Shown here: positions 1 to 5,745 of the stretch, piece by piece
How positions within the stretch are numbered: the first letter of the stretch is position 1
Layout: every line of letters starts with the position of its first letter
Virus record (IMG/VR): IMGVR_UViG_3300007734_000593
Span: 1-33,235 of that record
Source of the DNA: a virus
Reading direction: 5' to 3' (one strand)
Length of the DNA: 33,235 nucleotides
Translations under genes and position numbers: made by a program
The notes under the pieces: model-generated
Databases searched by the model: none
What the model was told of the DNA's origin: nothing
Seen by the model: only the letters and a program-made list of their open reading frames with translations

Positions 1-127
1 TCAAACTAAAGATAAGGAGAGTGAAATATAGTGAAAGAAGCTGAGAGGCAGCTAATGATGACTATTTATATTGATAGGCAAAAACAACTAATTGAAGGAT
101 ACAAACAAATTGAACTTTTAACTGAAA
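1..127. repeat. Left copy of the 127-bp direct terminal repeat
   Basis: Bases 1-127 are identical to 33109-33235. Gene order runs smoothly across the join: the gene at 32864-33139 ends (TAG) one base into the GTG start of the gene at 31, and bases 1-31 are the 3' end of that last gene. The window is therefore a circular map of 33,108 bp written with a 127-base overlap. An odd length of 127 is also a common assembler k-mer, so the repeat is more likely an assembly overlap than a biological terminal repeat. Confidence 0.97.
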
Positions 128-276
128 TCCTCAAAGTAAAGCCAGAAGGAGTTATAAACAGAAGCTATAAAGGTAATATTCACTATGATAAACAAGTCTT
201 AACAGCTATGAAAGGTGCAGTATTTGGAGTAATAACTGAATTAAAAGAATTGAAAGATATATTTTCTAGAGAATGA
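31..276 (+). CDS. Small protein of unknown function (81 aa)
   Basis: I do not recognise this family. It is an 81-residue soluble protein without membrane segments or cysteines, rich in Lys, Glu and Ile, and probably mostly helical. It starts with GTG. An AAGGAG ribosome binding site at 15-20 lies 10 bases upstream, which supports the start. The TAG stop of the preceding gene on the circle shares one base with this GTG (TAGTG), so the two should be translationally coupled. Its own stop overlaps the next start as ATGA. The position, at the end of a run of tiny early genes, suggests an early accessory function; nothing more can be said. Confidence 0.8.
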   Translation: MKEAERQLMMTIYIDRQKQLIEGYKQIELLTEILKVKPEGVINRSYKGNIHYDKQVLTAMKGAVFGVITELKELKDIFSRE

Positions 277-629
277 AAGAAAAAAAAGGATTTACTAATC
301 AATTAAAAGAAGAAGTAAGAATAGAACAAAAAGGCAAATGTGGTTGTGGGTGTGGTAGGAAAGAGCATTTAGACATACATCATATAGTTCCACTATCATT
401 AGGTGGTTCTGATGCTCGTAGTAATGCAGTAGGACTAATAGTTCCCTGCCATAAGCATTTTGATTTAATGGCTATTAAATATGACCTTGTGCCGATATTT
501 GATATACAGGTAGGTATGAAAAAAAGAAATTGGTACAAGATAGCAGATTATATATTAAAAAATCCTGAAGCTATAATTGCATTGCCAGCAAAAGAGGAAA
601 TTATTATTCAATCTAAATTAGATATATAG
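273..629 (+). CDS. HNH endonuclease family protein
   Basis: This 118-residue protein has an HNH (beta-beta-alpha metal) nuclease core. A CGCGCG stretch (Cys23, 25, 27) is followed by the motif DIHHIVPLSLGG (His36-His37), then Asn51 and a final PCHKHFD (Cys59, His60, His62). These are the metal-binding and catalytic positions of the family. HNH proteins in phages often cut or nick DNA during packaging, act as homing nucleases, or act on host DNA. Here it is not beside the terminase (which starts at 5224), so a packaging role is less obvious. It overlaps the gene before it by four bases (ATGA) and begins an early operon. The C-terminal half (about 70-118) has no features I recognise. Confidence 0.82.
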   Translation: MKEKKGFTNQLKEEVRIEQKGKCGCGCGRKEHLDIHHIVPLSLGGSDARSNAVGLIVPCHKHFDLMAIKYDLVPIFDIQVGMKKRNWYKIADYILKNPEAIIALPAKEEIIIQSKLDI

Positions 630-682
630 TTACTAACAAACAACTAACAAATGAATACTAAAAACGTATGATCTATTTATAA

Positions 683-1141
683 ATGAAAATATTATCTATT
701 ATTAGTATTATCATTATTTCTATTTTCTTACTTTCATTTATAAGTAAAACGAAAAAACCCATAATCTCACCGTTGCCAGTTGATCGGCATACTATACCGA
801 TTAAATTAAACATAAAGCCTACATTAATCCCGCCGGCGATTGGCTTAAAAGGCAAAGCCAGCTATTATTCAAGGGCTGGGTGCTTAGGTTGTAGCGATAC
901 CCTTACTATGGCAAATGGCGATATATTAGATGATAACGCATTAACAGTAGCATACAATCGGGCGCCTCTAAATTCTATGGTTAAGATTACAAATATAAAT
1001 AATGGAAAAACGATCTATGCTAAAGTAACAGATACAGGCGGATTTGAAAGACACGGGCGCATTATTGATTTAACAATAGGCACTAAGGAAGCATTAGCGT
1101 GTAGTGATATTTGTAATATAGAAGTAGAAGCAGAAAAATAA
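683..1141 (+). CDS. RlpA-like double-psi beta-barrel protein with N-terminal membrane anchor
   Basis: Residues 1-20 are a hydrophobic segment with one Lys at the start, consistent with a signal anchor or signal peptide, so most of the protein should lie outside the membrane. Residues about 56-148 look like an RlpA/expansin double-psi barrel: GKASYYSRAG at 57-66, VTDTGGF at 115-121 (Asp117) and GRIIDLT at 125-131 (Asp129). RlpA enzymes cleave naked peptidoglycan glycans. The catalytic-site His normally found in an AHxxLP motif appears here as AYNRAPL, so it may bind rather than cut the wall. Four cysteines (67, 70, 140, 144) could form disulfides. A TATGAT box at 668-673 lies 9 bases upstream of the ATG. 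The gene sits in the early region, far from the lysis genes. Confidence 0.72.
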   Translation: MKILSIISIIIISIFLLSFISKTKKPIISPLPVDRHTIPIKLNIKPTLIPPAIGLKGKASYYSRAGCLGCSDTLTMANGDILDDNALTVAYNRAPLNSMVKITNINNGKTIYAKVTDTGGFERHGRIIDLTIGTKEALACSDICNIEVEAEK

Positions 1142-1159
1142 TACATATAAAATTACCTA

Positions 1160-1188
1160 TTGACATTATATTACAAATGTATTACGAT
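1160..1188 (+). promoter_or_regulatory. Promoter of the ATTAC family, driving a leaderless gene at 1195
   Basis: A -35 box TTGACA (1160-1165), a 17-bp spacer and a -10 box TACGAT (1183-1188) are followed six bases later by ATG 1195. The spacer plus -10 hold two ATTAC repeats 11 bases apart, the shared mark of four early promoters. The flank TTACCTATTGACATT recurs at 32092. Because transcription normally begins about 7 bases after the -10, the mRNA should start at the ATG. Confidence 0.8.
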
Positions 1189-1194
1189 AGATTT

Positions 1195-1395
1195 ATGACA
1201 GATAAAAAATATAAAGGAAGTTACCGAAAACGCAAAGCAACTATGGATTTTTGGTTGAAGGTTGCAACTGACTTAAATGCTGGATTAACGCCACGAGAAA
1301 TAAGCACAAGATATATTAACCCACACACAGATAAAAACTATACAAGAGAGCATATTTATTATGTGATTAGAGAAATAAAAACACGCATAGCATAA
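1195..1395 (+). CDS. Small basic protein, possibly helix-turn-helix (66 aa)
   Basis: A 66-residue basic protein beginning MTDKKYKGSYRKRK. The middle (about 15-60) has a helical pattern with DLNAGLTPREISTRYIN, resembling the turn-and-recognition part of a helix-turn-helix, and ends YYVIREIKTRIA. DNA binding is a guess. I place the start at ATG 1195 and not at the in-frame ATG 1177, because 1177-1188 overlaps the -10 box of the promoter that ends six bases before 1195. The Bet recombinase gene follows 8 bases after its stop, so they probably share one transcript. A small DNA-binding protein at the head of the recombination operon could be a regulator of the operon or a recombination cofactor. 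Confidence 0.7.
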   Translation: MTDKKYKGSYRKRKATMDFWLKVATDLNAGLTPREISTRYINPHTDKNYTREHIYYVIREIKTRIA

Positions 1396-1403
1396 AACAA
1401 AAC

Positions 1404-2339
1404 ATGACTAATACATTGCCAAAAACAGATCAAGAAGCTAAAAATACCGTAAATTTAATATACGAAGGTAAACAACTTTTGAAATATATCCCAAAAGGTC
1501 AAAGCCCTAAATTATATATTGATTTAATTAAGTCACAAGTAATGAAGCCGGACAAGTTTGGAAACACCAGAAGCGATAGCGACTTACTTTTATTTTTATA
1601 TGTTGCAAAACGTACCGGACTTGATCCACTAACAAAACAAATTTATGCAGTATTTAGGTGGGATAGTAGGCAGGCCAAAGAAATAATGAGTATACAGGCA
1701 GGTATTGACGGCATGCGCCTAGTAGCACAGCGCACAGGGCAATATGCAGGCCAAGATGATGCAATAGTGACACCAGAAGATGAAAGCACTAAATATCCTA
1801 CGAAAGCCACAGTAACCGTTTATAAATCAATAAATGGCGAACGTGTAGCATTTACAGCGAGCGCAAGGTGGGGTGAATATGCACCAGTTACTAAAGACGG
1901 TAATGTTGAATTTATGTGGGCTAAAATGCCATATACAATGCTTGCTAAATGCGCAGAGGCGCTATCGCTTCGTAAAGGTTTTCCGAATGAGCTAAGTGGA
2001 ATATACTCACAAGAGGAAATGAAACAGACAACGCCAGAGCAGGAAATAGATAAATTACCTACACCAGATAAATTTATAGATAAAACTATTATAGTAGATC
2101 ATGGCGCGCCAGATGATAATAGTTTAATAGTAAATACGCCACCAGAATACGAAGCCAAAAGTAACTTATTAGCAGGTACGCCATTAACGCCACCAGAGAA
2201 GCCAGCAGAAATATTAAAAGATATAGCGCCCGATTTTGCAAATATGCGTAATGCACTCAAACCAGAGCTTGGACGATCAAAGCTTACCATAGAGGAAATG
2301 CAAAAAAGATTAAAAAAAATGCACAATTCTAGTGATTGA
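1404..2339 (+). CDS. bet: Phage recombination protein Bet / RecT-type single-strand annealing protein
   Basis: The protein (311 aa) matches the Bet/Red-beta family in its core, about residues 40-210. Recognisable parts are LFLYVAKRTGLDPLTKQIYA, SIQAGIDGMRLVAQRTGQY, TASARWGEYAP, MWAKMPYTMLAKCAEALSLR and LSGIYSQEEM. Such proteins bind single-stranded DNA and anneal complementary strands during phage replication and recombination. The C-terminal third (about 220-311) is proline- and acid-rich, then ends in a Lys-rich helix; this part is usually variable and may contact host single-strand binding protein. It lies just upstream of two nucleases (3177 and 3739), the usual annealase-exonuclease pairing. 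The stop codon lies inside the -35 box of the next promoter. Confidence 0.93.
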   Translation: MTNTLPKTDQEAKNTVNLIYEGKQLLKYIPKGQSPKLYIDLIKSQVMKPDKFGNTRSDSDLLLFLYVAKRTGLDPLTKQIYAVFRWDSRQAKEIMSIQAGIDGMRLVAQRTGQYAGQDDAIVTPEDESTKYPTKATVTVYKSINGERVAFTASARWGEYAPVTKDGNVEFMWAKMPYTMLAKCAEALSLRKGFPNELSGIYSQEEMKQTTPEQEIDKLPTPDKFIDKTIIVDHGAPDDNSLIVNTPPEYEAKSNLLAGTPLTPPEKPAEILKDIAPDFANMRNALKPELGRSKLTIEEMQKRLKKMHNSSD

Positions 2340-2364
2340 TAATATAATACAAATATATTACAAT
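2336..2364 (+). promoter_or_regulatory. Promoter of the ATTAC family before the gene at 2373
   Basis: TTGATA (2336-2341), a 17-bp spacer and TACAAT (2359-2364), then eight bases to ATG 2373. The spacer (ATATAATACAAATATAT) is identical to that of the promoter at 4896 and near-identical to those at 1160 and 32092. The -35 overlaps the bet stop codon, so the promoter would boost genes downstream of bet. Confidence 0.72.
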
Positions 2365-2372
2365 ATATAAAT

Positions 2373-2540
2373 ATGACAACTATTAAAGATTATATACGTG
2401 ACGCAATAAATACTGCATTTGATTTGCATATTGAATATATTGAAACTGAAATGTCAGAGGACGAATTAGGCAAAAGATTAGAGGAGATATTAAACGAATA
2501 TACTGATATTATAGCAAAAAATATAGTTGGTTCAAATTAA
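2373..2540 (+). CDS. Small acidic protein of unknown function (55 aa)
   Basis: A 55-residue acidic helical protein beginning MTTIKDYIRDAINTAF and ending in KNIVGSN. No cysteines, membrane segment or recognised motif. It starts eight bases after a -10 box and so is probably leaderless or nearly so. The next gene begins four bases after its stop. It lies inside the recombination operon between the annealase and the nucleases; I infer only that it is an early accessory protein. Residues 24-45 look like one long amphipathic helix. Confidence 0.72.
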   Translation: MTTIKDYIRDAINTAFDLHIEYIETEMSEDELGKRLEEILNEYTDIIAKNIVGSN

Positions 2541-2544
2541 AAAT

Positions 2545-2970
2545 ATGCAGATAGACATAGAAGATTTAGAAAATATAAAAATAGACGCTGATAAAATCTT
2601 TTTGCACGCAGAAGGCGAAAAAGTTTTATTAAAATTACTTGAAATTCAAAAGCAGATAGAGGACGCAATAATTGCCGCCAAAGCAAAACTAGAAGATACC
2701 GCACTAAAACTAGATCCAAATTTCAAAAGCATACAAGCCGACAAAATCAAAGTATATTATAGAACTTTTGGTAGCAAATATCATATTGATGAAAATAAAA
2801 TTGATCTAGCACCAAAGGAATTATACGAAATGGAAACAAAAATAAATTATAAAATTGATAGCGAGGCAGTTGATAAATGGATAAATGAATATAAGATTAT
2901 GCCAAATGGAATAATTGAGTTAGAACGTAAAAAGATTTTGACAATATCGCTTAAAAACAAAATAGAATAA
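2545..2970 (+). CDS. Unknown early protein with N-terminal helical segment (141 aa)
   Basis: Not recognised. The first half (about 1-65) is a long charged helix, probably coiled coil, with repeated Ile/Leu and Lys/Glu. The second half is mixed, with KVYYRTFGSKYHI and a C-terminal ELERKKILTISLKNKIE. I chose ATG 2545, four bases after the preceding stop; an in-frame TTG at 2527 would overlap that gene and adds only six residues. Proteins of this size with such a layout sit next to phage annealase genes, which suggests a DNA metabolism role, but I see no catalytic motif. Confidence 0.75.
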   Translation: MQIDIEDLENIKIDADKIFLHAEGEKVLLKLLEIQKQIEDAIIAAKAKLEDTALKLDPNFKSIQADKIKVYYRTFGSKYHIDENKIDLAPKELYEMETKINYKIDSEAVDKWINEYKIMPNGIIELERKKILTISLKNKIE

Positions 2971-2974
2971 ATAC

Positions 2975-3184
2975 ATGAATAAAGACATATCAAAAAATAT
3001 AGTTATAAAAATGATTATTAATCCATTTTATGCCATAGACATAGATCCTACATTTACAGAAAAACACGAAAAAATAATTGATAGGCAGACATGGATAGAG
3101 GCAAATACAAATCTTATAAAAGAAATAGGATCAAAAAATTACTTAACAACCCTATTAAGCGTGCTTGAAGGTGAATATGTATAA
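2975..3184 (+). CDS. Small protein of unknown function (69 aa)
   Basis: A 69-residue protein with the segment NPFYAIDIDPTFTEKHEKII in its first half and a helical C-terminus. No cysteines or membrane segment. It starts four bases after the previous stop. Its last eight bases overlap the start of the PD-(D/E)XK nuclease gene (ATG 3177), so the two are probably coupled in translation. The link with the nuclease is positional only. Confidence 0.75.
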   Translation: MNKDISKNIVIKMIINPFYAIDIDPTFTEKHEKIIDRQTWIEANTNLIKEIGSKNYLTTLLSVLEGEYV

Positions 3185-3746
3185 AGACAAACAAAAATTT
3201 AGAGCAAGTTATAGCATTCTAAGCAAATGGGCAGGCGGTCAATGGGAAGAGGCAATTAAAATGTATTTCAAGCTAGAAACATATACAAGCCCACAAATGG
3301 CTGAGGGTAAAAAGTGGCACGAAAAATGGGATATATATATAACTACTAATAAAGCATTGCCCCTAGAATTAGGCGGTAAAATTCTTATTTCGCCAATAAC
3401 AGAACTTAAAAAAGTTGTAAATTTGCAACATTGGCTGGATCTAGTGGGTGTTATTGATTGCTACGATAATAACACAGTATATGAGTTTAAAACGGGTAAA
3501 CAATCAAGCGATGCCTACGCATCAAGTAAACAACTTTCTATTTACGGATTACTTTGTACTTATGCCGGTCTATATGTAGAAAAAGCCGAAATTTATCACT
3601 TTGACCAATATATAGGAAAATATGATATGTCAGTTATATGGATAACTGATAATATGCTAAAAGATGCTTATAATTGGATCGAAACATTATCAAGCGAAAT
3701 GCACAGCTATTTTATAGAAAACGATTTATATAATAAATATGCCTAA
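3177..3746 (+). CDS. PD-(D/E)XK nuclease (Cas4/RecB-like exonuclease)
   Basis: The protein (189 aa) carries the nuclease signature of the PD-(D/E)XK superfamily: an upstream MAEGKKWHEKW (His48), then GVID (Asp94), EFKTGK (Glu103, Lys105) and a later QLSIYG (Gln119, Tyr123). This order matches the RecB/Cas4-like exonucleases of phage recombination systems, which resect ends to give single strands for the annealase (bet at 1404). ATG 3177 is preferred over the in-frame TTG 3165 since the latter adds only four residues deeper in the neighbouring gene. It overlaps the genes on both sides by eight bases. No Fe-S cysteine cluster like that of true Cas4 is visible. Confidence 0.85.
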   Translation: MYKDKQKFRASYSILSKWAGGQWEEAIKMYFKLETYTSPQMAEGKKWHEKWDIYITTNKALPLELGGKILISPITELKKVVNLQHWLDLVGVIDCYDNNTVYEFKTGKQSSDAYASSKQLSIYGLLCTYAGLYVEKAEIYHFDQYIGKYDMSVIWITDNMLKDAYNWIETLSSEMHSYFIENDLYNKYA

Positions 3747-4089
3747 TTTATCAGAATTTGCATTAAAAGAAACACAGCTAGTAGCACTTATTATAAATTA
3801 TTTGCTTATTAAAGGTCATTATGTATGGCGTAATAATAGCGGTTTTTTCAAGCATGACTACACAACTAAAGCAGGCATTAACAAAACAAGCGCTATACGG
3901 GCAGGTATTAAAGGTGGCAGTGATATAATCGGGGTAAGTAAATACGGCAAATTCATAGCCATAGAGTGCAAGACTGGCAAAAATAAGCCAACGGAATTAC
4001 AAAACATATTTTTACAAGAGATTGAAAAACGAGGCGGCCACGCAATAGTCGCATATTCACTAGAAGATGTAAGCAAATTTTTATTTTAA
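3739..4089 (+). CDS. VRR-NUC domain nuclease
   Basis: The whole 116-residue protein fits a stand-alone VRR-NUC domain: an early Glu11, WRNNSG at 30-35, IKGGSDIIG (Asp62), FIAIECKTGKN (Glu76, Lys78) and TELQNIFLQEIEKRGG with Gln88. Small phage VRR-NUC proteins act on branched or flapped DNA, probably resolving recombination or replication intermediates before packaging. It overlaps the PD-(D/E)XK nuclease gene by eight bases, completing an annealase-exonuclease-resolvase set. All expected catalytic residues are present. Confidence 0.9.
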   Translation: MPNLSEFALKETQLVALIINYLLIKGHYVWRNNSGFFKHDYTTKAGINKTSAIRAGIKGGSDIIGVSKYGKFIAIECKTGKNKPTELQNIFLQEIEKRGGHAIVAYSLEDVSKFLF

Positions 4090-4106
4090 TTAAAAAATAA
4101 ATCAAT

Positions 4107-4850
4107 ATGATGCCAGTATGGGAAATCTTAAGCAATATTTTAATAGAAACAAAGAGTATAGCAAAAGAAGGAATAACAACCGCTAAAATTGATCAATATA
4201 TTGAAAAACGTATATTAGATTTTAATACCACATCATGCAATAAGGGATACAAACCATATGGTAAAAAACCATATCCGGCAGTATCTTGTATATCGCCAAA
4301 TGATGTAATTGCACACGGTATACCAGATAACTATAAACTTAAAAATGGCGATATTGTTACAATTGATGTAGGAATTAAGAAAGACGGGCTTTGTGCAGAC
4401 GGCGCATTCACTGCCATTATAGGAAATGTGCCAGAACGAACAAGGCAATTGGTAAATTGTAGCAAACTTGTTATATTTGAAGCTTTAAAATATGTTAAAG
4501 CGGGTGCAGATACAATGGATATTACTAAGGCAATTAATAGTTACGTATCATTAAATAGATTTGTTGCTAATAGGCGATTATGTGGGCATGGTATTGGTGA
4601 GCAAATGCACCAATTGCCTAAAATTTATAATGCATTTGGAAAAGACAATAAATATTCAATTCTTGAAGAGGGAATGATGATTTGTATAGAAGTGCCGATG
4701 AGTATTTATGATAATGAAGGTATGTCACTTAGTGACGGGTGGGCATTAACAACCAGAGATGGGCGGCCTGCAAGTATGTTTGAGCTTATGGTAAGGGTAG
4801 AAAAGAACGGCGCAACAATATTAACCACCCACTTTAATGAAAAAGATTGA
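4107..4850 (+). CDS. map: Methionine aminopeptidase, type I-like
   Basis: The protein (247 aa) has the length and all key residues of a type I methionine aminopeptidase, the enzyme that removes the initiator Met from new proteins. I see His70 (IAHGIP), metal ligands Asp87 (TIDVG), Asp98 (CADGA), His161 (GHGIG), Glu195 (ICIEVP) and Glu226 (MFELMV), and a second His168 (EQMHQLP). It is therefore probably active. No N-terminal SH3-binding or zinc extension is present. It follows the recombination genes and precedes a palindrome and an early promoter. Such enzymes are rare in phages of this size; it may help process abundant phage proteins, or substitute for a host enzyme that is limiting or targeted. 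Residue identity is certain; the role is inferred. Confidence 0.93.
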   Translation: MMPVWEILSNILIETKSIAKEGITTAKIDQYIEKRILDFNTTSCNKGYKPYGKKPYPAVSCISPNDVIAHGIPDNYKLKNGDIVTIDVGIKKDGLCADGAFTAIIGNVPERTRQLVNCSKLVIFEALKYVKAGADTMDITKAINSYVSLNRFVANRRLCGHGIGEQMHQLPKIYNAFGKDNKYSILEEGMMICIEVPMSIYDNEGMSLSDGWALTTRDGRPASMFELMVRVEKNGATILTTHFNEKD

Positions 4851-4870
4851 TATATTAAATTAGTAGTTAC

Positions 4871-4883
4871 CCACATTATGTGG
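4871..4883. promoter_or_regulatory. Perfect short palindrome, possible operator
   Basis: CCACAT-T-ATGTGG is a perfect 6-bp inverted repeat about one base, 13 bases upstream of the TTGACG promoter at 4896. With a one-base centre it cannot form a useful hairpin, so a dimeric DNA-binding protein is the likelier reader. There is no T-run after it. Confidence 0.4.
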
Positions 4884-4895
4884 ATAAAATGATAA

Positions 4896-4924
4896 TTGAC
4901 GATATAATACAAATATATTACACT
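4896..4924 (+). promoter_or_regulatory. Promoter of the ATTAC family before the gene at 4933
   Basis: TTGACG (4896-4901), a 17-bp spacer ATATAATACAAATATAT and TACACT (4919-4924), followed eight bases later by ATG 4933. Spacer is identical to the promoter at 2336. It probably drives 4933, 5103 and the terminase genes. Confidence 0.78.
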
Positions 4925-4932
4925 AAATTAGT

Positions 4933-5100
4933 ATGATTATTCAGGAAGATAAAACAATTACAATACCAATAGATGTAACAGCAAAAGGTGTTAAAACACT
5001 TACGTTGGATTTAAAAGATTATCAATTAATTGAAAGTACAAATACTAGCATGATGTTTAAAATTATCAAAGTAGAAGAAGACCCATTGACACTTTATTAA
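4933..5100 (+). CDS. Small beta-rich protein of unknown function (55 aa)
   Basis: A 55-residue protein starting MIIQEDKTITIPIDV, with alternating hydrophobic residues that suggest beta strands, and ending EEDPLTLY. No known motif. Its ATG lies eight bases after the -10 box of the promoter at 4896, so it should be the first cistron of a nearly leaderless message. The next small gene starts two bases after its stop. No function is assigned. Confidence 0.7.
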   Translation: MIIQEDKTITIPIDVTAKGVKTLTLDLKDYQLIESTNTSMMFKIIKVEEDPLTLY

Positions 5101-5102
5101 AT

Positions 5103-5222
5103 ATGGATAGGGTACTTTGTTTTATATTCGGACACCAAGAAGTACGATACCCAAGCACAACGGGCAAGTGGGTTATATGCAAAAGGTGTAAAATAAATCT
5201 ATACTTCATTAAGAAGTTTTAA
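5103..5222 (+). CDS. Tiny zinc-knuckle-like protein (39 aa), DUF1660-like
   Basis: A 39-residue protein with Cys6, GH at 10-11 and CKRC at 26-29. The pattern LCxxFGH ... CxRC resembles the small DUF1660 phage proteins, which probably hold one zinc ion. Function is unknown in that family. It begins two bases after the preceding stop and ends one base before the terminase small-subunit ATG, so all three are probably one transcript. Confidence 0.6.
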   Translation: MDRVLCFIFGHQEVRYPSTTGKWVICKRCKINLYFIKKF

Positions 5223-5223
5223 T

Positions 5224-5745
5224 ATGAGCGAACCAATTATAACAACACCAAACCCCGCAGGAACGGGGCGACCAATAATAAGCGAAGACCAATACAAATT
5301 ATGGCTAGAAGAATTACGGCCGCATTTAGAGTTAGCATGCTCTTTATACAGGGCTTGCACCAAGGCTGGGCTAGAAGAAAAGTACAAAAGAATATCCGAA
5401 AAGTACGCCTTAAATGATTGGTTTTCGGAAAAAGTTGACGCTTACCGCAGAGTGCTAGGCGAGAACATAAACGAGGTATTGGCTAGAATTACAAACAAAG
5501 CACTTGATAGAGCAAAGCGTGACGAAACATTAACCAAAGAAGACGTAGACGTAGTAAAGTATATGGGTGAAAAGCACAGGACAGCGCAACCCTTCTTTGT
5601 TAATAGAACCGAAACCGCACAGGCAAAAGAAGGCGAAGTAGGCAAGATACTTGATACAATAGAGCAAAGCGATTATGACAAACTTGGAACCGAGGCTAAA
5701 GGACAAATGGTGGCGAATGACACACCTATACAAAGTCAAGAATAA
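5224..5745 (+). CDS. terS: Terminase small subunit (probable)
   Basis: This 173-residue protein precedes and overlaps the large terminase by 71 bases, the usual place for the small subunit that recognises the packaging site and feeds DNA to the motor. The N-terminus (about 1-20) is Pro/Thr-rich; residues 30-75 hold a helical LACSLYRACTKAGLEEKYK segment that could be the DNA-binding helix-turn-helix; residues 80-130 look like the oligomerisation helices. Similarity is by layout rather than by a motif I can name. The 71-base overlap is large but both frames look coding. Confidence 0.72.
   Translation: MSEPIITTPNPAGTGRPIISEDQYKLWLEELRPHLELACSLYRACTKAGLEEKYKRISEKYALNDWFSEKVDAYRRVLGENINEVLARITNKALDRAKRDETLTKEDVDVVKYMGEKHRTAQPFFVNRTETAQAKEGEVGKILDTIEQSDYDKLGTEAKGQMVANDTPIQSQE

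Noticed and set aside
1177-1194. ATG 1177 as start of the gene ending at 1395
   Set aside because: It overlaps the -10 box (1183-1188) of a strong promoter; ATG 1195 lies six bases after the -10, as in the other leaderless genes.
5675-5745. 71-base TerS/TerL overlap as a sign of frameshift fusion
   Set aside because: Both frames have their own starts and stops and typical lengths; overlapping terminase genes are common.
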